Shown one piece after another: positions 63,815-64,000 of a stretch of 64,000 nt of DNA. The notes under the pieces are model-generated. The model was not told the origin of the DNA. It saw nothing but the letters and a program-made list of their open reading frames with translations, and searched no databases. The translations under genes were made by a program, and so were the position numbers. How positions within the stretch are numbered: position 1 is the first letter of the stretch; each line of letters starts with the position of its first letter. The stretch spans positions 24,472,816-24,536,815 of the forward strand of contig OX463779.1 of NCBI GenBank assembly GCA_949825025.1, given 5' to 3'. Origin of the DNA: Siphlonurus alternatus. Lineage: Eukaryota > Arthropoda > Insecta > Ephemeroptera > Siphlonuridae.

Positions 63815-64000
63815 CAGGGGCGGATCCAGCCCGCGGCTTTGGGGGGGGGGGGGGGGGCGGTGCCCTATCCCGCAATGTTAAATTTTGGGGTGGGAGGGGG
63901 GCGATGGGTGGGGGGTGGTAATACCTTCAATATATTTTGGGGCCTTTTGGGGGGGGGGGGGCGATCGCCCCCATCGCCCCCCCCTTGCCCTTGGATCCGC
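63815..64000. mobile_element. transposon with G-runs, cut a few bases before its right end
   Basis: Starts CAGGGGCGGATCCAGC at 63,815. The window ends in TTGGATCCGC, which is the start of the complementary right terminus, so nearly the whole element (about 190 bp) is present. The inside is G-rich (18, 8 and 12 consecutive G) and then C-rich. CAGGGGCGGATCCAG-type ends are frequent on non-autonomous DNA transposons of animals. The G-tracts may form quadruplexes. Confidence 0.55.

Overview
This is animal nuclear DNA, most likely from an arthropod (insect or crustacean). It has an AT-rich background with long poly-A/T and (TA)n tracts, spliced genes with GT-AG introns, and many small transposon relics. 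The best lineage clue is an unmistakable ortholog of the arthropod gap gene Kruppel. I cannot fix the species from sequence alone. Nothing in the window looks prokaryotic.

Layout. Bases 1-24,500 are a gene-poor, AT-rich flank upstream of Kruppel. It holds a transposon terminus at the left edge, a 5S-rRNA-derived SINE (about 3,012-3,417), a pair of perfect CRE palindromes (6,608 and 6,698), an exon-like segment (7,343-7,477) and a short inverted-repeat element (10,551-10,699). Kruppel lies on the plus strand. I propose a 17-codon first coding exon at 24,614-24,665, a 5.2-kb intron containing a Harbinger-like MITE, and a GC-rich second exon at 29,900-31,521. That exon carries the Ala-rich region, five zinc fingers, an acidic tract and a CtBP-type PEDLS motif. 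Bases 31,522-42,430 hold the Kruppel 3' flank, two (TA)n tracts and an unusual tandem array of about 85-bp units built on GCAAAACTAGTTTTGC.

The right third is gene-dense. TUBGCP2 (gamma-tubulin complex component 2) is a complete 17-exon gene on the plus strand, CDS 42,682-55,313, 867 aa. Every exon junction keeps phase. A 5'-truncated CR1/Jockey-type LINE sits antisense in its intron 1. CARS1 (cytosolic cysteinyl-tRNA synthetase) runs convergently on the minus strand. Its last eight coding exons (63,064-57,264; 513 aa) are here, and the catalytic N-terminus lies beyond base 64,000.

The three genes have unrelated jobs: embryonic patterning, microtubule nucleation and translation. The right third is also studded with fold-back elements, each nearly a complete palindrome. 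Three of them are flanked by TTAA, two of those share termini, and one lies just past the TUBGCP2 stop codon. The TTAA fold-backs, the 5S-headed SINE and the palindromic tandem array are the least ordinary items. I see no CRISPR array, no true tRNA gene and no convincing microRNA hairpin.
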